From the NCBI GenBank assembly GCA_022828595.1, contig JAKGHH010000005.1:30082193-30146192 (forward strand): DNA of 64,000 nt. Direction: 5' to 3'. This stretch comes from Nelumbo lutea (lineage: Eukaryota > Streptophyta > Magnoliopsida > Proteales > Nelumbonaceae). How positions within the stretch are numbered: the stretch's first letter is position 1; every line of letters starts with the position of its first letter. The notes beneath the pieces are model-generated. The model had not been told where the DNA came from. It saw only the letters and a program-made list of their open reading frames with translations, and did not search any database. Position numbers and translations under genes: made by a program. Positions 35,409 to 47,593 of this stretch are shown here, piece after piece.

Positions 35409-37349
35409 ATGGAAGAGGATTCTCATTCTCCCTCCTTTTTTGTTCCCCTATCTGCCTCAGGTCTTCCATCCTCTCCTCCTACTCCTTGTTTTGACATTCC
35501 GGGTCAACCCAATGAGGCTCCCACTGTGCTGGTTACCTCTCCTGATGCTGCAGATGTTCCTGAAGGCTCCGGTAGGCAACAAAAAGAGATACTTACATAC
35601 AACAGAAGAAAAAGGGGCCCTCAACCTCATGACAGCAACCAGTTGGACTCGGATCAATCTGTCTCTACAATCCAAGGTAATTTCAACTCTCATACTTCTG
35701 ATTTGGATCTTTCTATTGCTCTTCGTAAGCATATCCGCTCTTGCACCACCCGACACCCCATTGCTGATTTTGTTTCTTACTCACATTTATCTCCTGCCTA
35801 TCACTCCTTTGTGTCTGCTCTTTCTTCTGTGCGTGTTCCTTCTAGGTACTCAGAGGTTGTATCTGATCCAAGGTGGAAAGAAGTTATGAATGAAGAGATG
35901 AAAGCCCTAATGAAAGAAAGAACTTGGGAATTAGTGGATCTGCCAGAGGGGAAGACCACTGTTGGGTGCAAGTGGGTGAGCACAGGGAGGACGGGTCCAT
36001 TGAAAGGTACAAGGCCAAACTTGTGGCAAAGGGGTTTACTCAGAAAGAAGGGATTGACTACAAAGAAACCTTTGCCCCAGTAGAAAAGCTCAACACAATT
36101 CGGGTTCTATTGTCACTAGCAGCAAATTTTTCATGGGAACTTCATCAGCTGGATGTGCAGAATGCCTTCTTAAATGGTGACCTTCATGAAGAGGTATTTA
36201 TGGAACCTCCACTAGGCTATGACTTTAGTAGAAATGTGTGCAAACTGAGGAAAGCATTATAATGGGTTGAAGCAATCTCCCCGTGCATGGTTTGAGAGGC
36301 TCTATGGGGCCATGAAGAAAGTGGGGTACACTCAGAGTGGTGTAGACCATACCTTGTTCATAAGGAGACAGGATAGCAAACTTACTGCACTCATTGTTTA
36401 TGTGGATGATACGGTAATTACCGGGAATGACTTGGAAGAGATAAAAAAACTGAAGGAGTTTCTAGCTTCTGAATTTGAGATCAAAGACTTGGGTCATTTG
36501 AGATATTTTCTTGGGATTGAAGTTGCCAGGTCAAGAGAGGGAATCTATATATGTCAGCGGAAGTATGTTCTTGACCTCCTAGAGGAAACAGGCATGATGG
36601 GGTGCAGGTCAGCAGATACTCCAATGGAACAGAATCATGGTCTGCAGGGATCAGTAGGGGAGGACTACTGTGATAAAGAGAGATACCAAAAATTGGTAGG
36701 GAAGCTGATATACTTATCCCTCACTCGGCCAGATATTGCTTATGCTGTGCATATTGTCAGTCAATTTATGCACTCTCCAAAGATCCCTTATATGAAAGCA
36801 GTTGAAAGTATTCTCAGGCACTTGAAGACTTGCCCAGGGAAGGGAATTCTCTTCAGGAAAAACAATAGAATTGAAATTGAAGCCTACACTAATGCAGATT
36901 AGGCTGGGTTTGTTGGAGACAGGAAGTCAACCTCGGGTTACTGTACATTTGTGGGAGGAAACCTGGTCACATGGCTCAGTAAGAAGCAGAATGTAGTGGC
37001 TAGGTCAAGTGCAGAAGCAGAGTATCGAGCTATGGCCCATGGGGTTGCTGAACTCTTATGGCTCAGAACTCTTCTTAATGAACTTGGCATTAAGGCTGAA
37101 GGTCCTCTCAGGCTGTATTGTGACAATAAAGCTGCCATCAACATTGCCAACAATCCTGTGCAGCATGACAGGACAAAACATATTGAGATTGATCGGCCCT
37201 TTGTTAGAGAAAGAATTGTCTCGGGTGAACTTTGTGTGCCTTATACTCCATTTGAGATGCAAATTGCAGATGTACTGACTAAAGGGCTGGCAACAACAAA
37301 GTTTAGGGACATGCTTGGCAAGCTAAACATGATTGATATCCATGCTTAG
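35409..37349 (+). pseudogene. pol: RT and RNase H of copia element 8
   Basis: Linker [28 protein letters not shown] then a frameshift near 35977, [13 protein letters not shown] block, [20 protein letters not shown], an extra A near 36260 (frameshift), [45 protein letters not shown], a TAG at 36900 replacing the Trp of the D-x-D-W-A-G motif, and RNase H to LNMIDIHA at 37346. Confidence 0.88.
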
Positions 37350-37361
37350 TTTGAGGGGGAG

Positions 37362-37660
37362 TGTTGGATTGAAGTCTTTGTATGTACGAGTATTCGGTTG
37401 ATAAGAGTTCTTATTAGCCTATACTTAAGTTTAAGTTGTCCTGTACTAGGCCTTTGTTAATGGGCCTAATCCTATTTAATGTTTTAAGTTGTTTGGGTGT
37501 CCCATCACTAATCAGGGGCATTCTAGTAATTTCCTGTATCATTGTACTACATCATAATATAAATAATAGTACTGTCGACTGAGCAGTGCAGTTCGACATT
37601 CCAGCATCTCTTCTTCTTCTTCTCTTTTCTGCTACTTCGGCTACAGTAATTTAGCTTTCA
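37362..37660 (+). repeat. 3' LTR of copia element 8
   Basis: 299 bp, ends TAGCTTTCA before CACTT. It is near-identical to 32639-32940. Confidence 0.93.
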
Positions 37661-37665
37661 CACTT

Positions 37666-37794
37666 TATGTATTATGTTGGCTGTATGTCTCCTCACATGC
37701 AGGGGCATTTCAGTCTTTTGTATCTTATAATTTCAAATGCAAGTATATGGTTGACTGGGTTAGATATAGTCTAACTAGTTCAATACTTTCTCTC

Positions 37795-37828
<34 letters not shown>

Positions 37829-37878
37829 TTCTTTTTTCTTTCTCTCTCTTCTCTTCTCTGTTCGGCTGAACACTTTCA
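37666..37878 (+). repeat. 5' LTR of copia element 7, second part
   Basis: Continuation of 32597-32638; together 255 bp against 258 bp in the 3' LTR. It ends GAACACTTTCA, then primer site TGGTATCAGAGC at 37879-37890. CTT microsatellite at about 37797-37833. Confidence 0.9.
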
Positions 37879-38470
37879 TGGTATCAGAGCACCAGTATTA
37901 GAAGCCGACTGCAACCTTCTGTCTTCTCCTTCTCCTTCATTTTCGTTTTTTTTTTCTGGGTGTGAGAAATCTGGGTTAGAGAAGAAGGAACCCAGGTACC
38001 TGCGGCAACATCTAGTAGTTTCTGATATTAGGATTTCTATTTCTGCGGCAATACCAAAGGTTTCATGACAGTAAGGGTTCTGCAGCAACCTTTTTTTTTT
38101 TTATGGTGTGAGAAATCTGGGTTAGAGGACTGTGAAGTAACCCAGATTTTTGGTTCTGGTGACAGAAGGCAACTACAGCAGTTCGAGTGAACAAGAAATC
38201 CAAGGTTTTGTCTGTGTGAGGACTGCTGTCACTATATGTGACAGCTGTGGTGGTCGAGTGGGTGTAGTGGTTGTGGTCTGCCCTCTAATGAACAGTTTCA
38301 AGAGTGATTCTGGGTGTTTTTAAATCTGCTGGTGCGCAGATTAGTGGTGTTCACGGTGGCCGAATGCATGCTAGGGCAGGCTAGTGGTAACTTTTAAGGG
38401 TGTTGGTGTGGAAGTAGGACAGTAGTGCAGTAGGTGGAATTTGTTTTCGTGACCAGCTTCGTAGAGTGCT

Positions 38471-39500
38471 ATGGCATCGGTTGGTGATTCAAGTGGTGAC
38501 CAGAAATCGAGTGTGATGATATCTCCTGATTTTTTAAGTGTACAAATGACATCCATCAAACTCAACGGTGAAAACTATGTTCCGTGGGCCAAGTCGGTGG
38601 AAGTGTTTCTGAAGGCCAAGAAGAAAGTGAAACATGTACGGGAAGAGAAACTGAGTGCTGAATCCCCAGGGTTTAGTGATTGGGAGCAAGAGGATGCTCA
38701 GATCATGACATGGTTGTGGAACAGTATGGAGCCAAAAAAATCTGTATTAACTTCATGTTTTTAGATACAGCGAGGGATATTTGGGAACATGCGAAGAAAC
38801 TCTATTCGGGACAAGACAATACTACAAGGGTTTATCAGCTTTATCAAGAATACTTCAGTTTGCGGCAGGGAAATCGGACTCTTAGAGAATATTATGCCAG
38901 CATGAAAAATCTTTGGAATGAACTTAACGTCCATCATCCCTTAACCTCAGACGGTAAAATTCAGCAACAACAAAGGGAACAACTTGATGTTACGTGGTTC
39001 TTGGTGGAACTGAAAGCAGAGTATGAACTGGTCAGGGCACAAATATTGGGAGGATCTGCTCTCCTGACTCTCGAAGAAGTGTTTTCCTGTCTCCGTAGGA
39101 TTTCTCTTATCCCCTTAGAGAGTAATACAGCTTCAGAAAGATCGGCACTGGTTAGTACTCGAGGTGGTTCTTATGGGCAGAGAGGAGGTGGCCGTATAGT
39201 TAAGGGGGCCATAGTAATCCTATGGGTAGTCGAGGTTGTGATTCAGGGGGAGGTCGTGGCAGAGGAAGGGGGAGCACAACAAGGAAGTGCACATATTGTG
39301 GAAGAGGACACAGTTAATTTTTTTTATGATTTACATGGCCCACCATCCACACGAGCTAATCATGCAGTTGTTGGTGGTAGTGAAGTCAGTGATACTCAAC
39401 CAATTGGTCCAATATCTTCTATAGTCACAACTACTTCTAGAAGGGAAATGATGAGTATTCCTAGAGAGTATGAGAGATTTGTTCAGGCCACTGCACATTA
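38471..39500 (+). pseudogene. gag: gag of copia element 7
   Basis: ATG 38471: [50 protein letters not shown], then an A-run frameshift near 38735, QEYFSLRQGNRTLREYYASM and AQILGGSALLTLEEVFSCLR, further frameshifts through the Gly/Arg and knuckle region (39160-39330), and a TAG at about 39499 where related copies have CAG. Confidence 0.88.
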
Positions 39501-39509
39501 GAACACTGC

Positions 39510-40058
39510 CACCCTTGCTCATTCAGGTATAGCTTGCCTAGCATCCAAACCCTCACCCTGGATAATTGACTCTGGAGCCTCTGATCACATGACCGGAACT
39601 CCAGGTGTGTTTTCCTCCCTTTCTCCAACCTCTACATCGAATAATGTTACCCTTTCTAATGGATCTACTTCCCCCATCTACGGTGTTGGTAATGTTACCA
39701 CTGCATCTCTACCTTTGTGTTCTATCTAATATGTTCCAAAATTTCCTTTTAATCTTATGTCTGTTAGCAAACTAACCAAATCTCTAAATTGTTCCATCAC
39801 ATTTTACCCTTTATCTTGTGCTTTTTAGGATCTAACGACGGGGAAGAAGATTGGTGGAGGGCATGAAGCTGGCGGATTGTATTATCTTGATGGTGGAGGC
39901 TCTACAGTTGCGCTTCTAACCTCCTTGACTCCCCTTCAGTGGCATTGTAAACTCAACCATCCATCTCTTCAGGCTCTCAAGCTTCTCATTCCATCATTGA
40001 GTAGTCTGTCATCTTTGTAGCGCGGGTTGTGTCAGTATGGGAAACACCACCAGGTTTC
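39510..40058 (+). pseudogene. pol: protease and pre-integrase of copia element 7
   Basis: [17 protein letters not shown] near 39556-39606. A stop occurs near 39727. WHCKLNHPSLQALKLLI lies near 39940-39990 (His of the usual R-L-G-H-P changed context), then a stop near 40018. It is interrupted by element 10 at 40058 within the pre-integrase block. Confidence 0.82.
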
Positions 40059-40383
40059 AGTTGAAAAACAGCCCACTTGATGTATGGAACTGTTTGAGAT
40101 TAGATGCAAACCAGAAAATAAACAAACAAGAGAGGAAGAGAAGAGAGCTGGCGGCAATGAGTGTTAGAGAGTAAGAGGTTCGAACATTACCATTCTCTAA
40201 CACTCTAAACATCTTATTAATAAGTTAATCTTTAACGAATTACAGAGAGGCCCTTGAGTGGGCAGGAAAATACAAAAAACAGAACATTACAGAGTATGGG
40301 CCCAGAATAAGGCCCACAACAAAGAGAAACATAATATAACATGAAATGACAGTCTATGGGTCATTTGGCCCATCTTCTCTACA
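40059..40383 (-). repeat. 3' LTR of copia element 10
   Basis: 325 bp, adjacent to the purine tract (plus-strand CTCCCCCTCAAGC). Confidence 0.93.
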
Positions 40384-40977
40384 CTCCCCCTCAAGCTGAG
40401 CATAGATGTTAATCATGCCTAGCTTGCCAGTGTCATGTTGAAGCCTTGCCTTGGAAATGCCATTGGTGAGGAAATCTGTCAATTGTCCTTCAAAAGTAAT
40501 GAATGGAAGACACACTTCACCGGAGGAGACTCTTTCACGAATAAAGTGTCTATCAACCTCAATATGTTTGGTTCTATCATGTTGTACCGGGTTGTGAGCA
40601 ATGTTGATGGCAGCCTGATTATCACAGTACAACATCATGGGTTTGTCATGATCAATCCCAAGTTCTTCCATTAAGGACCTTAGCCACAACAATTCCGAGA
40701 CTCCATGTGCCATGGCTCTCTATTCTGCTTCTGCGGAGGATCGAGCCACAACTGTTTGTTTCTTACTCCTCCAAGAGACAACATTACCAGCCACCAGACT
40801 GCAATACCCTGAAGTAGATCTTCTATCATCAATATTTCCAGCCCAATCAGCATCAATATAGGCTTCAAGTTTCAGATGACCATGTTTGGAAAATAGAATT
40901 CCTTTTCCTGGAGAGCCTTTCAGATAGCACAAAATCCGTTCTGTTTCTGCCATATGGGTATCTCTAGGAGCATGCAT
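40354..40977 (-). pseudogene. pol: RNase H of copia element 10
   Basis: 40977-40720: [40 protein letters not shown] and ARSSAEAE. After a short break, 40713-40354: [19 protein letters not shown] and [19 protein letters not shown], ending LGMINIYAQLEGE. Confidence 0.9.
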
Positions 40978-40984
40978 GAATTGA

Positions 40985-42406
40985 CTAATGCAACTGAATA
41001 TCTGGCCTAGTCATGCACAGGTACAAAAGCTTCCCAAGAAGTCTCTGAAAGACCCCTTTGTCTTCCAACAAAGTTCCATCCGAAGCTGAAAGTTTGTGAC
41101 TCATATCAATAGGAGTTGCAGTTGGTCTTGCACCCAATTTTCCAGTTTCAGGCAACAAATCAAGAAAATATTTCCTCTGGGAAATAAGAATCCCATCCCT
41201 GCATCTGGCAACTTCTATGCCAAGGAAGTATCTCAACTCCCCTAGATCCTTAATCTCAAATTCTATATGAAGGAAAGACTTAAGGGCCAGAATGCCTGAG
41301 GTATCATCACCAGTCACTATAATGTCATCAACATACACAATGAGATACACTACTAGAGATCCACTTTTCTTCACAAAAAGAGTATGATCTGACTGTGTCT
41401 GAACATAGCCGAATTTAACAAGTGCAACTCTAAATCTCTCAAACCAGGCTCTAGGAAATTGTTTGATGCCATAAAGAGATTTCTTTAGTTTACATACCTT
41501 TCCTTGCATATCTTTCCCATACATTCCTGGAGGAAGACACATGTAGACTTCCTCATGTAAGTCACCATTCAAAAATGCATTCTTTACATCTAACTGATAG
41601 AGAGGCCAATCAAAGTGAGCTGCCAGAGATAAAAGAACCCTCACAGATGTCATCTTAGCAACAGGCGCAAAAGTCTCCAGATAGTCAATCCCATATGTTT
41701 GTGTATACCCTTTTGCAACAAGCCTAGCCTTGTACCTCTCAATAGTTCCATCAGCTCTGTATTTAATGGTGAAAACCCACTTGCACCCAACCGGATCCTT
41801 CCTTTCAGGCAAATTCACCACCTCCCAAGTACCATTTACATGTAGAGCATCCATTTCGGTTTCCATGGCATCTCTCCATTCTGGAATCCCAAGAGCTTCT
41901 GATACAGACCTAGGAATGGGGTTAGAAGCAACTGAAGAGAGGTAGGCACAATATGAGGGTGAAAGTAGGTCATAAGAAAGGTGTTTGGAAATGCAGTGTG
42001 CAGTACACTTCCGCTTTCCTTTCCTAACAGCAATGGGGACATCAAGATCTAGGAAGGATGATTCCAAGGGAGCTGAAGCAGTGCCTGTTATCTCATCTGT
42101 GATTGGGAATGTATGAGCCTCATCTGTTGTAAGGGAAAGCACTTGCTCATTACTGGATATGTGCCTTTGATACACTTTGGGATTATGGGTAGGGCGAGGA
42201 GGTAAAGAAATAGGAGCACTAGGACAAGAGGAATGAAGTGGCTGATCCTCCTTTGATTCATTTGGTGAGGATACAGATTTGTCAAGAGACTCAACTGGGA
42301 CAGGAAGGGGAAGAGCAAAAACTTGTGACAGACTCTCCCCCTGTTGACAATGTCCTTCCTGAGAGGAACCATAAAAAGGAGAAAGTTCATCAAAGGTAAC
42401 ATCCAT
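40985..42406 (-). pseudogene. pol: linker and RT of copia element 10, long open frame
   Basis: A 473-codon frame: [92 protein letters not shown] (Leu to Ile and Ser to Phe in the usual Y-G-L-K-Q-S-P), [17 protein letters not shown] and [17 protein letters not shown]. Ends by frameshift at TRPDI. Catalytic YVDD is intact. Confidence 0.92.
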
Positions 42407-42514
42407 AGAGACATGTCGGGTGCTAGTCTTTGGATCTAAACAACAATAACCCTTTTGTGTGGGAGAGTAACAAAGGAATATGCATTTGTGGGTTTTTGGT
42501 TCAAACTTGTGTCT

Positions 42515-43183
42515 CTAAACACTTGGAATGTGAACATAACAAATACAGCCAAACACACGAAGAGGAATTGGGAAGAGATCCTTGTCTGGATGAAGAAGAC
42601 TAAAGGGGGATTTAAACCCTAAAACCCCGGATGGCATACGGTTTATGAGATAGGTAGCAGTAAGTACAACATCACCCCAAAATCTTGTGGGAACATGTGA
42701 GGCAAATAAAAGGCTCCTTGCAACTTCAACAATATGTCTATTTTTCCTCTCAACAAATCCATTTTGTTCAGGGGTTCTAACACAGGAGCTTTGGTGAATA
42801 ACCTCCATGTCAGAGAGATACAAGAATAAACTCTTCTCAAAATACTCTTTTGCATTGTCAGATCTGAAAACCTTAATTCTGGTATCAAATTGAGTTAAAA
42901 CAAACTCATGAAATTGCCTCACAAGTCTTGGGACTTCATCTCGGGATTTCATTAAGTATATCCAAGTGAATCTAGAAAAGTCATCAATAAACAGGATAAA
43001 GTATCTGTAACCCCCCATAGAGGATAAGTGGTAAGGCCCCCACACATCAGAGTGTACAATATGAAAAAGAAAAGAAGATCTTTTATTGCTCACGGGGTAA
43101 TTTTTTCTACAATGCTTTGACAACTGACATGACTCACAATTGAGACTGGACACACTAACTCCCTTAAACAGTTTGGGAAGCAA
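42515..43183 (-). pseudogene. pol: integrase of copia element 10
   Basis: It reads [77 protein letters not shown] and LHPDKDLFPIPLRVFGCICY. It is open for 222 codons including the D, D, E segments. A stop follows after HIPSV near 42514. Confidence 0.92.
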
Positions 43184-43189
43184 ATGACT

Positions 43190-43765
43190 TCAAGCAGAAA
43201 AAGGTAAATGACCCAACCGACAATGACTCAACATAATTTGACTGACAGACTCTAAAGAAGTAGAACCAAAAGCAACATTCTTGGGATGATCAAAGCATTG
43301 GACAGGGGTGTCGAGCAAGTATATTCCATTCGCTTCATGGCCACTCCCAATCACCTTCCGAGACTTTAGGTCCTGAAACACACAGTGAGAAGGGAAAAAT
43401 GTTACACAACAATTCAATGACTTGGTCAAGCTACTTACAGATAACAAGTTGGTATTTAACTTAGGTACATGAAGAGTGGAAGATAAGAGTAAAGAGTATG
43501 TAGGCTTGGCAGTTCCCTTACCAGAAATAGGGGCAAGAGAACCATCAGCTAAGGTCATTTTGTCATGACCAGGAAGCAAATCATATGACACAAACAAAGT
43601 GGAAAGGTTGGTCATGTGATCAGAAGCACCTGAGTCAATGATCCAAGGGGTCTTGGGATTACCTGAGGTGGATGCATGGTTAGCGGAAGCCCTTATACTT
43701 GAGTGAGCAAAGGGTAATGGTGGTTGAACTTCCAGAAGGGATGGATGATGAAGATGCACCTTCAA
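43190..43765 (-). pseudogene. pol: protease and pre-integrase of copia element 10
   Basis: [39 protein letters not shown] (active-site D-S-G intact), [19 protein letters not shown] and [16 protein letters not shown] follows where element 6 has Leu. Confidence 0.9.
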
Positions 43766-44753
43766 ACTGATTGATCATCTTTCCAAACTTCTCATATTCA
43801 GCTTTCTTGGCTGCCAACTGTGCACTGGTAGATTCAACCTCTGTATCTGTGCCTGTGGTTGCATGTGCACTTCTTGTCTTTGTACTATCATTCTTCTTCT
43901 GGAATCTGATAGGTACAAGATTGGGATGCAACTTCCAGCACTTGTCCTTTGAATGTTTCGGCTTCTTATAATATTCACACACCACTTCTTTCCTTCCTGA
44001 GCCACTGTGAGCTTCTGTAACCCCTTTGGATTTAATTCCCATATTTGCAAAATGATCATTAATACCAACTCCTTGAACTTGCACTTGCCTTCTACTTTCT
44101 TCACTGCTGACCAGAGTATATGCTTGTGACAATGAAACATCTTCCTTGGACAAGATGTTTTGCTTTGTAATATCATATTCAGAATTCAGCCCTATCAAGA
44201 ACTCAAACACCCTATTCCGTTCAACCAATTTCCTGTATGTTTCAGCATCCTTAGGGGTATCCCATGTCACAGCCTCTATCAAATCAATCTCTTGCCATAT
44301 AGATTTTAGGGCTGAGAAATATGCTGCAAGTGACTTCTCCCCCTGTCTTAGATTCTTCACATCACTTCTCAGTTTGTAAGCTCTAGCAACATTCAACTTC
44401 TGGGAGTAAGTTTCTGCAACACTATCCCAAATTTCCTTAGCCGAGTTCATCCACAGATAATGCTGACTAATCTGTGGTTGCATTGAGTTCACAAGCCACC
44501 CAATCATTGTGTAGTTTTCTTGCACCCATCTCTCATAAGATGGATCATCCTCTAGAGGAGCTTTCTTGCTCCCAGAAATAAAACCCCATTTTCTTTTGTT
44601 ACAAATATGAATTTTCACTGATTGTGACCAAGCCAAGTAGTTGGTCCCATCAAGCTTAATTGTAGTTACAGCCAGCATAGAATCGGTTGGGGTTCCCAAA
44701 ATCTGTCCATATTCAGCAGCATTCTTGTTTTCAAGCCTTGAGAAATCCATCAT
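43700..44753 (-). pseudogene. gag: gag of copia element 10
   Basis: ATG 44753 (MMDFSRLENKNAAEYGQILG), [59 protein letters not shown] and the knuckle [14 protein letters not shown] (second Cys is Tyr, as in element 6). The frame shifts near 43715 just before the protease. There is a single copy of the 105-bp block duplicated in element 6. Confidence 0.92.
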
Positions 44754-45613
44754 GTAAAGGCTCCAATTAGGATTTTCAATAGGTTTCCCAAGGTACTGGG
44801 GTCTTGATGAGTTTAGTTTGAGCGGAATAGGTAACAACAACTAGCTCACAGAATCAGTTCAATCTTGATAACTGTGACAGTCCAGTTTGGTGGTAGTTCA
44901 TTCTTTACTGTTTTATCCTTCAAAGAACACCCAGCAAACCACTAATCACAAGGTATTTTAGGTTCCCAACAGCCGTTGTCCCAAAGAGAAGAAAAAAAAG
45001 GCCATAGTCCTTAAGCGACCTTTTGTCGAACACTCAGTGTGCAGTAGTTAACAGCCTACTGTTAACTAGAAGAAACCACTTCAAAGTGTTCAATATAGGT
45101 CCAAGAAGAGGCTGGGATGAAGATGAGACTACTACCACTTAGTTTTAGATCAGTTTCAGTAGCTTGGAAGTCCAATAATCAGCCGAATAGCACTTCCAAA
45201 ACAACCCAGAAATTCTGAGTAAAATCAGTCCAGCAACAGTGGGCCGAATGGAGGTGGGCTTTGAATGCTTTAACAGTCCTCCCAAACAACAAAAAATAAC
45301 CCAGCAAAGGACTGAGAAAAGACTTACAGCAAGAGAGTCTCTGGTTTGAACTATAAACCAAGCCGAACACTTGTTCTCTGAGATAACTTCGAAATTCTTT
45401 TTCTCTGATTTCAAATCAGGCCAAACAATTTGCTCTCTGATTCTTCCTGGTCACCGAATCCTTCTCCAAGTGTATAGAAACTTGGGCACCCTCCAATGAC
45501 CTCCAAGAACCAGGCGGATGACTGTAAACTTTCAGCCCTAGAACCTCCTCATGTAGCTAGCTGAACTAGAACCACATGAGGGACACACCAAGCAATGGCC
45601 CGCTCTGATACCA

Positions 45614-45940
45614 AGTTGAAAAACAGCCCACTTGATGTATGGAACTGTTTGAGATTAGATGCAAACCAGAAAATAAACAAACAAGAGAGGAAGAGAAGAC
45701 AGAGTTGGCGGCAATGAGTGTTAGAGAGTAAGAGATTCGAACATTACCACTCTCTAACACTCTAAACATCTTATTAATAAGTTAATCTTTGACAAATTAC
45801 AGAGAGGCCCTTGAGTGGGTAGGAAAATACAAAAAACAAAACATTACAGTGTATGGGTCCAGAATAAGGCCCACAACAGAGAGAAACATAACATAACATG
45901 AAATAACAGTCTATGGGCCATTCGGCCCATCTTCTCTATA
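45614..45940 (-). repeat. 5' LTR of copia element 10
   Basis: 327 bp between the primer site and the GTTTC duplication. Confidence 0.92.
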
Positions 45941-45945
45941 GTTTC

Positions 45946-46604
45946 CTTTAGTCCTAGAGTTAATAGTCGTATGTTGAGTCATTTTGAGTTAGTTCATTCA
46001 GATGTTTGGGGTCCAATTAGAATTGAATCGTACAATGGTTACAGATATTTTGTAATTTTTGTTGATGATTGCTCCAAAATGACATGGCTTTATTTAATGA
46101 AAGAAAGAAGTGAATTATTTTCCATTTTCCAAAAATTTCATGCTGAAGTGTGTACACAATTTGGTGTTTCACTTAAAATTCTTCGTTCTGACAACGGTAG
46201 AGAGTATTTTCTTTCTTCCTTTAAGCAATACCTAGAACAACATGGTATAATTCATTAGACCTCTTGTGCCCACACTCCTCAGCAAAATGGAGTAGCTGAG
46301 AGGAAGAATAGGCATCTACTTGAAACAACTCAGTCTCTTCTTCATCATATGAATGTTCCTAAATGGTTTTGGAGTGATGCAGCCCTTACTACTTGTTTTC
46401 TCATTGATCGCATGCACACGTTCGTTCTTGATGGTCGGTCTCCGTTCTCTATCTTGTTTCCTACTTTGTCTCCATTTCCCTCGACACCTAGAATCTTTGG
46501 GTGAGTGTGCATTGCTCAGAATCTTGTTCATAGTTTAAACAAGTTGGATGCTCGCTCCATTAAATTTATCTTCCTTGGCTACTCTAGGACCCAGAAAGGG
46601 TATA
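45946..46604 (+). pseudogene. pol: integrase of copia element 7
   Basis: It reads VHSDVWGPIRIESYNGYRYF, KMTWLYLMKERSELFSIFQ and LRSDNGREYFLSSFKQYLEQ, a TAG near 46257 in the H-Q-T-S-C block, then [19 protein letters not shown] and FWSDAALTTCFLIDRM. It ends near KGYKC where element 11 is inserted. Confidence 0.87.
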
Positions 46605-46609
46605 AATGT

Positions 46610-46879
46610 TGTTTGCTGAACTGAACCTATTGAGAGAGCTGAGAAGAAGAAGAGGAAGAAGAAGAGAGGAGAGTCTGATGTGTTCGAATGGGCACTGTTC
46701 ACTAATATAAGAGCAATACATAATTTACATGAAAGGACCAGGATGCCCTTGATTAGTGATGGGACACCCAGTCTAATAAAACACAAGATACAATTAGGCC
46801 CAGTTACTAAGGCCCATTAACTAGAGACTCTAATACCCAACCCAGACAAGAGAAGAACAACATATCAGCCGAGCCAACA
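46610..46879 (-). repeat. 3' LTR of copia element 11
   Basis: 270 bp. It lacks the CATCAGCCGACCCTG-type 15 bp present in the 5' copy. GAA/CTT-rich near 46644-46665. Confidence 0.92.
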
Positions 46880-46891
46880 CTCCCCCTCAAG

Positions 46892-47527
46892 CTAAGCATG
46901 GAAGTCAATCATGTTTAGCTTGCCTAATAAGTCCAAAAATTTCACTGTGGTTAGCCCTTTAGTTAAAACATCTGCAATTTGCATCTCTGAGGGAGTGTAA
47001 GGAATGCAGAGTTCTCCTATGACTATTCTTTCTCTAACAAAATGGCAGTCTATCTCAATATGTTTTGTTCTATCATGTTGCACTGGGTTATTTGCAATGT
47101 TGATAGCAGCTTTGTTGTCGCAGTACAACTTGAGGGGACACTCAGTCTTCACTCCCAATTCACCAAGAAGAATTTTAAGCCACAACAGTTCCGCAACACC
47201 ATGAGCCATAGCTCGATATTCTACCTCTGCACTAGACCTTGCAACAACATTATGTTTTTTACTTCTCCATGTAACTAGATTTCCCCCAACAAAAGTGCAG
47301 TAACCTGAAGTCGACTTTCTTTCACCCACAGAACCATCCCAATCTACATCAGTATACCCTTCAACTTCAATTCTATTGTTTTTTCTCAACAGAATCCCTT
47401 TCCTAGGGCAAGACTTCAAATATCTGAGAATTCTTTCTACAACCTTCATGTGAGGAATTTTGGGATTGTGCATAAACAGGCTGACAACATGAACGGCATA
47501 AGCAATGTTGGGACGAGTGAGGGACAA
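46892..47527 (-). pseudogene. pol: RNase H of copia element 11
   Basis: LTRPNIAYAVHVVSLFMHNP, YCTFVGGNLVTWRSKKHNVV, RSSAEVEYRAMAHGVAELLW, YCDNKAAINIANNPVQHDR and LNMIDFHA. Open for 211 codons; an upstream stop separates it from RT. Confidence 0.9.
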
Positions 47528-47593
47528 GTAAATTCACTTCCCCACTAACTTCTGGTATCTCTCCTTATCAGGGTAGTCCTCTCCCACTGACTC

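Larger units (their letters stand above)
32639..37660 (+). mobile_element. Ty1/copia LTR retrotransposon 8, nested in the 5' LTR of element 7
   Basis: 5022 bp with LTRs of 302 and 299 bp and target duplication CACTT at 32634-32638 and 37661-37665. The primer site is 32941-32952 and the purine tract TTGAGGGGGA is 37351-37360. By eye the LTRs differ at about eight sites plus a CTT repeat unit. Most of gag is deleted in frame. RT and RNase H are largely readable with a few stops. Same broad family as elements 11 and 15. Confidence 0.95.
40059..45940 (-). mobile_element. Ty1/copia LTR retrotransposon 10, nested in element 7
   Basis: 5882 bp with LTRs 40059-40383 and 45614-45940 and target duplication GTTTC at 40054-40058 and 45941-45945. 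The primer site on the minus strand (45602-45613) abuts the 5' LTR. LTR termini are TGTAG..AACT in element orientation (one terminal base changed in the 45940 copy). I count about 16 differences plus a small indel between LTRs (about 5 percent). Gag-pol is almost complete with several stops. Confidence 0.95.
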